Source of the DNA: Brachionus plicatilis
Taxonomy: Eukaryota; Rotifera; Eurotatoria; Ploima; Brachionidae
DNA length: 64,000 bases
Direction: 5' to 3'
Assembly: GCA_010279815.1 (NCBI GenBank)
Contig: QEOQ01000455.1
Location: 49,343-113,342, forward strand
Within the stretch, counting starts at the first letter, position 1. Each line of letters begins with the position of its first letter. Shown here piece after piece: positions 10,790 through 20,703 of the stretch. The position numbers and the translations under genes were made by a program. The notes below the pieces were generated by a model. It searched no databases, was not told the origin of the DNA, and saw nothing but the letters and a program-made list of their open reading frames with translations.

Positions 10790-11013
10790 AAAATCATTTT
10801 TAAGCCTTTTTTGACTATAGTGACATGTCACTAACTTGGACACTAAATTTTGTAAAAATCGTCATTTTTAGGCCTTTTTCGACTTAATTGACAGGTTGCA
10901 TTAGTCGAAAAAGGTCAAAATGAAAACCAGTGTTCGATAAATAGTGACATGTCACTTTAGCCGAATACCCAACTTTAGTGACATGTCACTAAAATCGAGC
11001 AATTACGTTAATT
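10790..11013. repeat. cluster of AGTGACATGTCACT palindromes
   Basis: The 14-base palindrome AGTGACATGTCACT occurs exactly at 10819-10832, 10943-10956 and 10977-10990, and once more at 11459-11472. The third copy continues into AAAATCGAGCAATTACGTTAATTG, the inverted form of the boundary motif at 11413-11447 and 16255-16290. Confidence 0.8.
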
Positions 11014-11412
11014 GTAAAACAGTTTATCTAAAAAAACACTCATTAAATTTTTGTTCAATGCTCTCAAGCTGAATTGATCCATCAAAGCTTTTGTTTGTTG
11101 AGTCATTTTATCAAATTTTCAAATTTTTCAATTTTTATTTTCATTTAAGTTTTTTAAATTGAAAAAATATCATAGTATTTTTAAAATAAAATTTTTGCCT
11201 TTTTGTGTTCTTTTCTTACCTTTTTTATTGTCTCGATTTATCCTTTTGATTTCAAAATGAGAAATCGAGGAATCAAGGAAAGGAGAAATTTGAAATTTTT
11301 TTTCTGATAATTTATTTCAAAGACTTTGAAATAAAATAGCCGCCTTAATAACTTCATGGAACGGCAAAAGACTTATTTTAAAAAATATTTTTTCAAGTCA
11401 ATCATTTTTTAT

Positions 11413-11447
11413 AATTAACGTAATTATCCGAATTTACTGACATGTCA
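11413..11447 (+). repeat. left boundary motif of an element invaded by LINE-A
   Basis: ATTAACGTAATTATCCGAAT then TTACTGACATGTCA. It is an inverted partner of 16255-16290, which reads on the minus strand TTTAACGTAATCATCCGAAT then TGAGTGACATGTC. Together they resemble terminal inverted repeats of a non-autonomous element that now surrounds LINE-A. Confidence 0.6.
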
Positions 11448-11479
11448 TTAAATTTTTTAGTGACATGTCACTATAGAAT

Positions 11480-11655
11480 CTTTTACATGTTATAACAGCG
11501 TGTCAATAAAATAGAGTACTTTATTTTATTATTATTATTATTTATTAAAGTTTAAGTCACATTGACATTTATATTATAAAAAATAAAAAATTCAAATTAC
11601 AAAATAAAATTAGTTTTAAAAATATTCCTAATTTTCAAAAAATTTACACAATTAG
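11480..11655 (-). repeat. LINE-A 3' UTR and AAT tail
   Basis: Immediately downstream (minus strand) of the RT stop, A/T sequence ends in an AAT/AATAAT microsatellite (11521-11556), the expected tail for LINEs of this type. Confidence 0.6.
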
Positions 11656-13709
11656 TCATCCAAAGTCATAATTAACTTTTAATAAATTATTTAATACGCT
11701 ATATAGATAAAAAAACTCTTGATTTATTTCCATATAATAAGTTATACTTGATAAAACAAATTTTACAGAGTCTACAAGGCCCACTTTGAGACTTCTAAAA
11801 CTAAATGAAATCAAGGCTTTCACAATTTTGGATTCATACTCTAGGCAGTTTATAAACAAGCGCTTTTCTAAACGCTTAAGTTGTTCACAAAACGATGTAT
11901 TTTTCTTGTCAGAAGTGGTTTGACTTTCACGACTAAAGTGAAAAACTTCTTTACATAATGGGCATCTCATCAACTGTTCTAAAAAATAAACTTTATGTTT
12001 AAAATATATCTCACTAACTGATTCTAAATTAAGCGCATCATACAAAGGACTCACACGGGTAAACTTTTTCAGTCCAATAATTTTTTTTAGTAATAAACTC
12101 TGTCTTGTGTCCAGTTCACTCAGCATACTATTCGGTATTAAAATGTTGTCAAGTACATGTCTAAAAATAGACTGGCAAAACTGTTTAAATAAAAATCCAA
12201 TCAGGTAAGGATTTGAGACCATTGGTTTGCACCCAAGCCCATATAACGAATAAAAACTTTTTTCAACTTTTCTCCACTTCTCTTCAATAAAATCTGATAT
12301 GAATGAATTGCTACCAAATGGAAGACCCAAATACTCAAAACCATCTACATTAGATAATTGAACATTATCTATTACAAACTTTTCTTGACAATTCACACCC
12401 GATTTGGTCATAGTAAGGCTAGCTGATTTTCTGGGATTGAATTCCATTTTCCATTCTTTTGCAAATCTGAAACAATCTTCCAATAACCTCATGGCATGCC
12501 CATAGGAGGGTGAGAGGATTATAATGTCATCACAATACGCAATGATAGATAAATTAAGACCATTTAACCAGGCACCAATCTTAAGATTAGTACAATTTTC
12601 TAAAAGTTCGTTAATAAAAAAGTTAAACAAGTAAGGGGAAAGAACTCCTCCCTGTTTGACTCCCTCAGTACAGTCCAATATTTGACTTAATTGACCATCA
12701 TACTTGACAACAATTTTCGACAAATTATAGTAGTTGTACAAAATTCGCCAAATTGGTTTAGCAACTTTACCGATTAACTTGTAAAAGAGCCCATCTCTCC
12801 ACATCTTATCAAATGCTTTAGTAGCATCTAAACTCAAAACATGTAGTTTAGAACCATTTTTTTTGTAATAGTTCGCTACTTCATTTACAAGAAAGTATGC
12901 ATGTTTACTAGACAATTTCTTTTTGTATCCAAATTGATTTGTATGTATACAACTCAAACATTCCATTTTGTTTAGAATTACATTCTCTAAGATAACAGCC
13001 ATAGTATTTGATACAGACACAGGTCTAAAATCTGACGGTGTACTCATTGTCCCTTTTTTCGGTATCGGTGTGACAATTGAAATATTAAAACTACTTGGTA
13101 TATAACCAAAGCAAATCGCTTTGTTAAAGTACCAAGTTAAAATAGAGATTAAATTCGAACATGCACCATTAATAAAAAACTCATTACAAATATTATCGAG
13201 ACCAGCTGATTTGTTTCCACTCAATTTTTGTATAATAGATTTTATCTCATCTTGATTAGTCACATCATCATATACCAAATCATTTATGCTAAAGTGATAA
13301 CTCTTTACCGAGTCTTTAATATCATTTTGTTTTCTTGAATTTATTTTACCTTTATGAGAAAATAAGTCCGAATAAAAATTAGCAAAATCGGCCAAACTAA
13401 TTTCTTTTGAACATTTATTGACACATGCTCTATTCCGTCTAAATTTTGCTATTGTACGCCAAAATTTAGGGTTGCTCGAATTCCTAAGATTACTCAAATT
13501 GACACTTTTCTTCTTTTCTTGTTCATAAGAAATTTTTCTAACTAAGTGTTTAAACTTTTTCTTTCGCCAACTAATTTGTTTTCTAATTTCCAAATCATTA
13601 TAGTTAGATGTTTCAAACTCAGCATAAAGTTGTCTGGTTTCGTAAAGTAATTCATTTATTTCAGTGTTTTCCTGAAGATCACTATTAGGGATAATTTTTT
13701 CCTTGTTGA
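11656..13709 (-). CDS. LINE-A ORF2, reverse transcriptase part
   Basis: The open frame carries the RT palm blocks in order: GNKSAGLDNICNEFF, TPIPKKG..TPSDFRPVSV, LSLDATKAFDKMW (first catalytic Asp), GVKQGGVLSPYLFNFFINE, and AYCDDIIILS (catalytic pair intact), then a long thumb and C-terminal region with CPLC. No stop interrupts it from the junction near 13709 to TAA at 11656. No ATG is needed near its start: the frame is one base back (-1) from the endonuclease frame, and the two meet at A AAA AAG (13716-13710). It belongs to the CR1/L2-like part of LINE diversity by eye; the clade is uncertain. Confidence 0.88.
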
Positions 13710-14666
13710 CTTTTTTAAAATTTTCTCAGCTTGTCTGGCTGACTTTAAGAAAATACGTGGCAAATTAATAAAAATTTCATCAATTAGACGAACACTGGCC
13801 AATTTGTTGATAGATACATTAATCTCTTCAACCTTGGATACCAACCAGTTCAGATTATCATTTAGATAACATTGATACATTTTAGTAAAAACTTGATCTT
13901 TCCAATCAAAATGATGGAACTTGACATTTGTTGCTTCACTTGAACTACAATCGCTCACTAAGTTAGTATCAATTACACAAGATATAGCATTATGATCACT
14001 AAAATTTTGAGGTTCATCCATAACATTATATTCTTTGATTAACTCTTTATCTCTTGAACAAATGAAAATGTGATCAATTCTTGATCTATATTCTTTTTTT
14101 TTATAAGTAAAATCTAATTTTGATTCAAACAAAGAATGGCAGTCCAATATTTCATTTTTAGTTAAAAATCGTTTAAGTAATTTGTCAAATTTTTTGTCAC
14201 GATTGAGATCGCAATTCCAATCACCTAATAAAATTATACTTTCATTTTTATAATCATCTAGAATACTTTCTAGACTAGATATAAATGACTTAAAATTGAC
14301 TAACCTTTCTTTGCTACCATTATCAAATGGAACCCAAACACCTACAAAATTGAGATTTTTGGAACCAATGCTAACTCTAAGTAGCGCATAGTTTGTGTTA
14401 AAAAAATCATATTCAATTACATTAATATTTTTGTTGACAAGCCAGCATTTACCACCATATGGTCTCCCCCTATTAACAACTGCACCAATGTCCATGTCTG
14501 ATTGAAAAAAAAGTTTATGATTATTATATCGTTCAGTTAAGAGATAATGTTCTTCAGAATTTAGCCAATGCTCACATAAGAAAACAATATCGTAGTTTTG
14601 TACAATTTTGTCAATAATGACTCTATTTGATTTAAAATTTTGACAATTAAAGCTAGTTATTCTCAT
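13656..14666 (-). CDS. LINE-A ORF2, APE-type endonuclease part
   Basis: The protein starts MRITSFNCQNFKSN and contains the apurinic-endonuclease motifs: CEHW (metal-binding Glu), LLGDWNCD, SRIDHIFI and SDHNAI. All catalytic residues I can place are present. This domain nicks the target DNA for target-primed reverse transcription. Its ATG overlaps the end of ORF1 by 14 bases (14653-14666). The frame runs 15 codons past a slippery heptamer at 13716-13710 before stopping at 13656, so it ends as a separate protein unless ribosomes slip by -1 into the RT frame. Confidence 0.88.
   Translation of the reverse strand: MRITSFNCQNFKSNRVIIDKIVQNYDIVFLCEHWLNSEEHYLLTERYNNHKLFFQSDMDIGAVVNRGRPYGGKCWLVNKNINVIEYDFFNTNYALLRVSIGSKNLNFVGVWVPFDNGSKERLVNFKSFISSLESILDDYKNESIILLGDWNCDLNRDKKFDKLLKRFLTKNEILDCHSLFESKLDFTYKKKEYRSRIDHIFICSRDKELIKEYNVMDEPQNFSDHNAISCVIDTNLVSDCSSSEATNVKFHHFDWKDQVFTKMYQCYLNDNLNWLVSKVEEINVSINKLASVRLIDEIFINLPRIFLKSARQAEKILKKSTRKKLSLIVIFRKTLK
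13710..13716 (-). promoter_or_regulatory. candidate -1 frameshift site, A AAA AAG
   Basis: In the endonuclease frame the codons are TTA AAA AAG, which is an X XXY YYZ heptamer. A one-base back-slip places the next codon at GTC and continues into the open RT frame with no stop. The alternative is a one-base change in the A-run of this copy (or a base-calling error), which is at least as likely. Confidence 0.35.
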
Positions 14667-16128
14667 GTTCCATAGAATTTTCTACCCTTATGTCAGATGT
14701 AATACCCAATGCTTGCTGACCATTTGACTGAATAGTATGCTGATGTTTTTTTTTCAAAAGATCACCGATCACGTCAACACCATTTTCATCATCCCCTGAT
14801 CTAATTCTTTTTTTTATTCTACTCTCTTCGGTTTCATTTTCGACTCTAGGAGAGACAACCTTAATAGAGCTAGCACCATCTCTAAAAGTACCAAATCCGT
14901 CTCTAATAGCATTCGAGCCTCCAACCATACTTGCACAAGCACTTTGCTTTTTAGTAGCCACATCATAGTTATCATTAATTAATTTATTATTACTAGGGTT
15001 TTCATTGGATTTTTCACCATTAATTTTTTTGACTATTTTTGTTTCAAAATAACGCTTGACTCTGATTCCATCTGGCCAGTTATCAGGATCTAGAATTTTT
15101 TCCATGTAAATGCTACTAACCGTAAAGTGAAAAGATTTATAATAGTCAATTTTTGTTTTTAACTCTTTTATACTTTCTACTGTTGCAAATTTGTTGATAA
15201 ACTCCGTAACACTTGTCTCATCACTATTTAATGACCAAAAACCAGTATAGTAGTCAAAACGTTTCAGTGGTTTAGGTGGCTTTGGAGCTGCACCCAACTT
15301 TGCTGATTTAAGCGAGCCAACTACAAACTTTTTTTTAACTACTTTAGCTCGATTTTCAACCGATTTATGACTCAAATTTTTGATTGCACCTGAATAAGAG
15401 GCTTCATTTGGTTTACTAACATTAGTTACATTAATTTTTTTAGAACCCTGTTGAACAAACTCAGGCTCAAAAGCTTCTTCAATAACATCATTTGAGTTAT
15501 CAACCACTATCGTATCATTATTCGTTAAATTAAAATTTCTTAATTTGCTTGAATTATCAATCGTTTTTTTTAATCGAATATTATCTTCTTTAAGACTTGA
15601 AACTGCTTCTAAAATCTTCAAATTTGACTCTTTTAAATCGGCCATTTCTTTTTTCATTTTCACTAGGATTTGTCTAAGATCATTATTTGAGTCATCTACG
15701 ATCGAAAGATCATTTGTATTCACATATGTCATATCGTTCGTAGCGTTTAAGTTATCTTTTTTAACTTTTGAGTTTTGAAATACAATTTCATTACATTCGA
15801 CGCTTAATCGGTCATCAACAAACGAGTTAAGCAAGATCCAAATATCATTAGCCATTTGCTTCGCTTTGGTCCGATTTTGAATTTGAATGTCTTTCTTGAC
15901 ATGAAACTTTGTCAAGACTCTAAAAGCCAATTGAAGTCTTAACAAATTTAAACTATCTTTCTTAGCCTTATTTTTCGCTTCATCACCAACATTCGCTGTC
16001 ATCCGATTAATAAAGTCATCTTTTGTATATCTAACCAAATCTTTGGAATTCAAGAGAAGAAGTTCAAAAACAAAGTTAGATTGAAAAAATTTTTCAACAT
16101 CGTTCAGATTCATTTTGAATACCTCCAC
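14653..16128 (-). CDS. LINE-A ORF1, nucleic-acid-binding protein
   Basis: A 491-codon uninterrupted frame. The N-terminal half is Lys/Asn/Asp-rich. A coiled-coil-like heptad stretch (about residues 160-195, QILVKMKKEMADLKESN then KILEAVSSLKEDNIRLKK) suggests self-association. The centre holds a globular region (about 290-365) with DYYTGFWSLN, YYKSFHFTV and DPDNWPDGIRVKRYFE, reminiscent of an RNA-recognition-type fold in LINE ORF1 proteins; that is inference. It probably coats LINE RNA. The stop overlaps the ORF2 start. The ORF is intact, which marks LINE-A as the youngest LINE here. Confidence 0.8.
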   Translation of the reverse strand: MEVFKMNLNDVEKFFQSNFVFELLLLNSKDLVRYTKDDFINRMTANVGDEAKNKAKKDSLNLLRLQLAFRVLTKFHVKKDIQIQNRTKAKQMANDIWILLNSFVDDRLSVECNEIVFQNSKVKKDNLNATNDMTYVNTNDLSIVDDSNNDLRQILVKMKKEMADLKESNLKILEAVSSLKEDNIRLKKTIDNSSKLRNFNLTNNDTIVVDNSNDVIEEAFEPEFVQQGSKKINVTNVSKPNEASYSGAIKNLSHKSVENRAKVVKKKFVVGSLKSAKLGAAPKPPKPLKRFDYYTGFWSLNSDETSVTEFINKFATVESIKELKTKIDYYKSFHFTVSSIYMEKILDPDNWPDGIRVKRYFETKIVKKINGEKSNENPSNNKLINDNYDVATKKQSACASMVGGSNAIRDGFGTFRDGASSIKVVSPRVENETEESRIKKRIRSGDDENGVDVIGDLLKKKHQHTIQSNGQQALGITSDIRVENSMEHENN

Positions 16129-16250
16129 TACTATTCAATCGATTCGGATTCGAAGTCCGACGATGGACCAGCTTTATAAATTTCTTCTTTTACTTTTTAA
16201 TTTATTAAAAAATTATGAATTTTTCAAATTTTGCAATTTGTGGATCTGAT
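16129..16250 (-). other. LINE-A 5' UTR region
   Basis: Between the ORF1 start and the inverted repeat at 16255 lies a short GC-richer leader (CGTCGGACTTCGAATCCGA on the minus strand) followed by AT-rich sequence. The exact 5' end of LINE-A and its target duplication were not found. Confidence 0.35.
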
Positions 16251-16254
16251 TTTA

Positions 16255-16290
16255 AAGACATGTCACTCAATTCGGATGATTACGTTAAAT
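16255..16290 (-). repeat. right boundary motif of the element invaded by LINE-A
   Basis: This is the inverted partner of 11413-11447 (ACGTAAT, ATCCGAAT and TGACATGTC words in the same order on the minus strand). Confidence 0.6.
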
Positions 16291-16418
16291 AAAAAATAGC
16301 CAATTAAGTTTGATAAAATTTTTATTGGTACAAATTATAATATATTATTTAAAAAAAAACATTATTAGGAATTCGTTAAATTAATTTGTTACAAATGTGT
16401 TTATTTTTTCGCCAATAT

Positions 16419-16620
16419 TTATGTTTCGGATTTAAAATTAGAAAGATAAGAAGGTAAGATGTACATGTTATACTTTTTACGTAAGAAACTATGGTCATTT
16501 TTTAAATTGTAAGGTTCTATTTTCAGTGACAAATCATAAGCATAAGTTAAAGCCAATAAACCACAGCCGTCACTACCATCTTGTTCAATAACTTGGACCA
16601 TTTGAACTGTAGATACCGAA
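16419..16620 (-). pseudogene. peptidase C48 (Ulp1-like) C-terminal exon or remnant
   Basis: The minus frame reads VSTVQMVQVIEQDGSDGCGLLALTYA..., matching the Q...G..DCGL.A.A stretch around the catalytic Cys of Ulp1/SENP-like cysteine peptidases. A splice acceptor (ATTTCAG) sits directly before the frame at 16621-16622. Such C48 domains occur in host deSUMOylases and in some DNA transposons. The His and Asp of the triad would lie in upstream exons that I could not find. DGCG replaces the usual DCG, keeping the Cys. Confidence 0.55.
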
Positions 16621-16919
16621 CTGAAATATTAAAATAAGTCAATTAACAGAAAGTACTTTACTTAATAAATATTTTAAGTCTTATCAGCTCAATGAGGATT
16701 ATTAACGAAAGGTTTTGGTTTTTGTTATAATAAGTTTTATTTTAAATTGATTGGCAATCAATTAAGTTTTATTTATTGAAGATTAACATCCAATTATAAT
16801 TTTTAGATCCAATAATTTTATTCAACTCAAAGAACTTGACTTGACTTTATGACTTTTAAACAACTTTAATTTTGTTCAAATAATGTTTCAATATAATAAA
16901 GAGGGATTAAAAAAATTTC

Positions 16920-17085
16920 ATGTCGGTTATAAACGGTTTTAAAACTGGCTTGAATTCAGAACCGATTTAAAAAAACGGTTTGGGAACAGAGCGGGTTTTA
17001 AAATTCGGCTCTAATCTAGAGTCGGTTTAGTATAAAACCGGTTTAGAGCCGGTTTTCTGGAGTCGTTTTACCAGCCCTACTCAAA
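16920..17085. repeat. cluster of CGGTTT / AAACCGG words
   Basis: About ten CGGTTT or AAACCGG words occur within 165 bases (for example ACGGTTTTAAAAC and AAAACCGGTTTAGAGCCGG). A shorter cluster lies near 41055-41095. It looks like a degenerate satellite or the inside of a non-autonomous element, with no coding. Confidence 0.45.
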
Positions 17086-17331
17086 ACGCTCAAAGACAGG
17101 TTCAGGTAAAAATTTGCGAATTTGATTTGATAAAATATTTTGATTAGTTTAATAATTTTTACATATTTGATAAAAGTAAATAAGTCCTTGGTCTGTGAAA
17201 TGAAATTCTTATTTAGTTGATATATAAAGAAAATAAAAATAAAATTGTTAAAATATCATTGACTTTTAGATTTAAATTAATTAAAATATAAAACAGTCTA
17301 AGCAAAAGTGAAAAATCAAAAAAAAAATAAA

Positions 17332-18514
17332 ATGAAAATAATTTTTGGATTATTTTTCTTGGTTATCATTAAAATATTGGATTTTAATTGTACACTGACG
17401 GAAGGCTATTTTAAAATCATCAAAGGAATAACTTATAATCAAAAATTTAAAAAAGATCGAATTAAATGCGCATTGGAATGTCTGAAAGTAGAAAATTGTA
17501 GAATGGTAACTGGAAAAGACAAAACTTGTACAATTCGACATGAAGTTGTTCGAACTGACAATGACGAAATAGATTATTATTTAATCAAAAATTTTAGACT
17601 GGATTCCAACTTTTCACGTAGATTTTAAAAATAAAAATTTATTTAACAGAAAATTTAATTTTTAAGTAAAAATGACTATGAATAATCATTCGAATTGGGT
17701 TTGGTCACTTGCAGTTCTTCAAAATGGAGACCTGGCCAGTGGATCAGAAGATAATACAATAAAGATTTGGAATATAAAAAATGGAAGTGTAAAAATGACT
17801 CTGAATAATCATTCAGGTACGGTTCGGACGCTAGTAGTTCTTCAAAATGGAGACCTGGCCAGTGGATCTTATGATAATACAATAAAGATTTGGAATTTAC
17901 AAAATGGAAGTGTAAAAATTACTTTAAATGATCATTCAGGATGGGTTCTCTCGCTAGCAATTCTTAAAAATGGAGACCTGGTCAGTGGATCTTTAGATGG
18001 GACAATAAAGATTTGGAGTTTAGAAAATGGAAGTGTTAAAATCACACTGAATAATCATCCAAGTTGGGTTGAATCGCTAGCAGTTCTTCAAAATGGAGAT
18101 CTGGCCAGTGGATCTGATGATAGTACAATAAAGATTTGGAATATAGAAAATGAAAGTGTAAAAATGACACTAAACAATTATTCGGGTTCTATTTATTCGC
18201 TAGTAGTTCTTCAAAATGGAGACCTGGCCAGTGGATCTTATGATAATACAATAAAGATTTGGAATTTACAAAATGGAAGTGTAAAGATGACTCTAAATAA
18301 TCATTCAAATAAAGTCCGATCTCTAGCAGTTCTTCAAAATGGAGACCTGGCCAGTGGATCAGAAGATAATACAATTAAAATTTGGAATTTACAAAATGGC
18401 AGTGTGAAAACGACTCTAAATAATCATTCGAGTAGAGTTTGGACACTAGCAATTCTTCAAAATGGAGATCTGGCCAGTGGATCAGAAGATAAAACAATCA
18501 AAATTTGGAATTAA
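17332..18514 (+). CDS. secreted PAN-like / seven-blade WD40 protein
   Basis: Two exons, 17332-17617 and 17667-18514, flank a 49-bp GT-AG intron; splicing joins them in frame and gives 377 residues. Exon 1 starts at ATG 17332 with a signal peptide (MKIIFGLFFLVIIKILDFNC), then a small Cys domain (KCALECLKVENC ... KTCTI) resembling PAN/apple modules. Exon 2 encodes exactly seven 41-residue WD40 repeats (123-base period), each with NGDLASGS-x-D-x-TIKIWN-like sequence, enough for one closed propeller. Secreted WD40 propellers are unusual; binding outside the cell is inference. The repeats are so alike at DNA level that recent expansion or conversion is likely. A TATATAAAG box lies near 17220. Without splicing, exon 1 would end at TAA 17626 and the propeller would look like a separate gene. 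Confidence 0.8.
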
Positions 18515-18689
18515 TTTTAGTTACAAATTCATATTTAGAAAAGACAATTAACTTTTAAGTAAAAAAATACAACAAAAATATTCATTTTTTGAATTCAATT
18601 TATTTCTTTAAGTTTAAATTTCAACAATATTATTTATTTTATGAATTAAATTAATTTTCATTTTTTCGAAAATTTACATAATTTTAGCT

Positions 18690-18715
18690 AAGAACCATAT
18701 ATCGTAGCACCACTG
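18690..18715 (-). repeat. Tc1/mariner-like terminal repeat
   Basis: On the minus strand CAGTGGTGCTACGATAT starts directly after a TA. The same end occurs at 36408 (CAGTGGTGTTACGATAT), and its first eight bases at both ends of the palindrome at 60135-60200. Confidence 0.45.
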
Positions 18716-18776
18716 TAGTTATTTAGTTTTAAGAAAAAAAGATCTCAATTATTTTATCTTGAGAAAATAAATAAAA

Positions 18777-19286
18777 ATGCTAAATGCTGATGATTTGAAT
18801 TTAATTGATCTTTTCGAATTATCAAGCGTAGGATCAATTGAAGTCCAGAAAAACCTCAAACTTCAATTGAAATGGCAATATATTCGAGATTAAATATTAA
18901 AATATTTTAAATATAACAAATCTTAGCCAAGAAGCGGATTTTGTTTGTGAATTGTTCTATGAGTTTCAAGAAATTATTAGCGTAAAAATTCAATCCAGGT
19001 TTTCGTCATATACTGTTCACAATACGTGGAATAGAATCTCTTCTATTTCATCAATTGATCCTTTTCAAAGTGGCATTGTGATTGTAAAGCTGGCACAAGG
19101 GTTTTTGGTTTGAGTGCACATGAAACATGTGTGGGATGGTATCTTGGATTTGGAATTTATAATAGAGAAAAACTTTTGTCAAAAAAATAATATATCTTTT
19201 ATTTAGATTGTGATTGTGATGATTTAGAGGGAAACGGTACTTCTTTAATTGAAAATGAAAGTGAAATTATATCTGATAGTGAATAA
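18777..19286 (+). pseudogene. transposon-type SWIM-like zinc domain, broken
   Basis: Three frames must be joined: MLNADDLNLIDLFELSS... (from 18777), then VKIQSRFSSYTVHNTW, then WHCDCKAGTRVFGLSAHETC followed by GWYLGFG (19071-19190), and an acidic tail ending at 19286. C-x-C-K-x-G-x-R ... H ... W-YLG is a C-terminal zinc-binding pattern I associate with proteins of metazoan DNA transposons. Stops and shifts show it is dead, and the expected CC pair is replaced by LS. Confidence 0.5.
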
Positions 19287-19331
19287 AATAAAACATTGAA
19301 AAATAAAATTTTAAAGTTAAAAATCTCTTAT

Positions 19332-19661
19332 TTAGAAAAGCGAATATTTTAGCTTTAAGACTTTTAAATGGTTTCGATTCAAATGCAAAAATCTAAGGTA
19401 CGGAAATAAGGCAGGATTTGCATTTTTACTATGTTCTAGACACTCAAATATGTTGAAGAAAACTTTTTTTTTCAGGTCAATGGTCCAGTCACATGCGGAT
19501 ACTGGGGGGCCATAAACAGCTTCATTACCTATTTTTTGGTTTTTCAGGACTGTCAGATAAATTTTTAGTGGTATTACTTTATTATCATTTTTTTTGAATT
19601 CCTCTTTTATTTCTGAACATGCTTTAGAAAAATTTTTTTTAAAAGCTTTAGAAATGACCAA
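19332..19661 (-). pseudogene. unrecognised frame of about 109 codons
   Basis: The frame contains NDNKVIPLKIYLTVLKNQK and PPVSACDWTIDLKKKVFF and ends with TAA. Amino-acid use looks coding, but no ATG is in frame near its beginning and I recognise no domain. It may be an exon or a remnant of a mobile element next to the pseudogene at 18777. Confidence 0.3.
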
Positions 19662-19669
19662 GATTCGGT

Positions 19670-20190
19670 CATTTTAACTAATAAGCTTGTTTTGACTTTA
19701 AGCTCATATAACTTTTGAAAAAATGGTCCGATTTCAAAATATTTGACATTTTTGGTTTCAGTCGTCTAGATCTTTAAAAAGATATCATAAAATTAAAAAT
19801 TTTTTTTTCCAAAATGCTCAGTATCCTTTAAAAATTAATGGATTATTGTGATCATTTTATTAATATCAATTTACATTTTTCAGCTAAAATAATTATGTCT
19901 AATACTAAAAAGAATTTAATTTTAAAATTTTTTGTCTCTTCTAAAATTTTATTCATAAATTAAATTTTTTTGTTTCAGCACCTAATATTTAAACTAAACT
20001 CTAACCCGGTCTCAATGATAATTTAAAAAAAAATTACGAAAAAAAAAACCTGTATAAAATTTCTTTCATAAAAAAACTTTATCAAAACTAATTAGTTTCG
20101 TCTTCGACTTGATTTTTCTGATCCAAATCCTTTATTTAATTATAATTTTTTATTTTTTTGATAAAATTTTTAGTTCAATTCCCTTTAAAT
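19670..20190. other. AT-rich, no gene seen
   Basis: Only short A/T-biased frames; no exon with acceptable splice sites or repeat that I can name. Confidence 0.4.
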
Positions 20191-20191
20191 T

Positions 20192-20466
20192 TTAATTTAT
20201 TGATATTAATTTTTCATCAAATTTTTCATCAAGCCAATTATCTGGATGATTATAATAATTGATTCTTACCAAGCCAGACATAAAAAAACCAATGGAATCA
20301 TTCAGCTCTTCTATCTTTAATTTATCAAAAAATAATATAAGCAATGCATTATTTATATGATTTGCGTATTGAAATTCTAATCTGCAGTTTTTTGAATCAG
20401 AATATTTTCTTGGCATGCAGCATAAAATAATTTTAGATCTTTTTATGGTGAAATTTTCTATTTTCT
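20192..20466 (-). CDS. TIR-domain protein, C-terminal exon (partial)
   Basis: The exon follows an acceptor (AATTTTAG) near 20467 and reads SKIILCCMPRKYSDSKNCR then LEFQYANHINNALLIL, ending at TAA. This matches the second half of a TIR domain: the beta strand before the Ser/Cys-rich loop, then S-x-x-CR-x-E-x-x-x-A, which is common in invertebrate TIR proteins. The Box 1 half with the possible catalytic Glu must lie upstream; I found no matching exon on the minus strand within the next few hundred bases. It could be a real last exon or a remnant. A role in immune signalling or NAD cleavage cannot be decided from this half. Confidence 0.5.
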
Positions 20467-20703
20467 AAAATTTATGATCAAATTCAAAGCTCTCAATCGA
20501 GCTCAAATGTATTTTGCAAATTTGACGAGTTTTTTTTTAAATTTATAATTATTAATGCAATATAACATAAAATATTTTTTGATCTTAAATTTAAATTTTA
20601 GAGACCTCAAATTTTAACAGTTTTTTTAGTTAATGGTATAATTTGTTTATAGTGTCTTTATTAATTATTTTGGTTAGTCAATTAAAAAAAAGAGAAATTT
20701 AGT

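Noticed and set aside
17350..18374. Minus-strand frames with repeated WPGLHFEEL
   Set aside because: Antisense shadow of the WD40 repeats.
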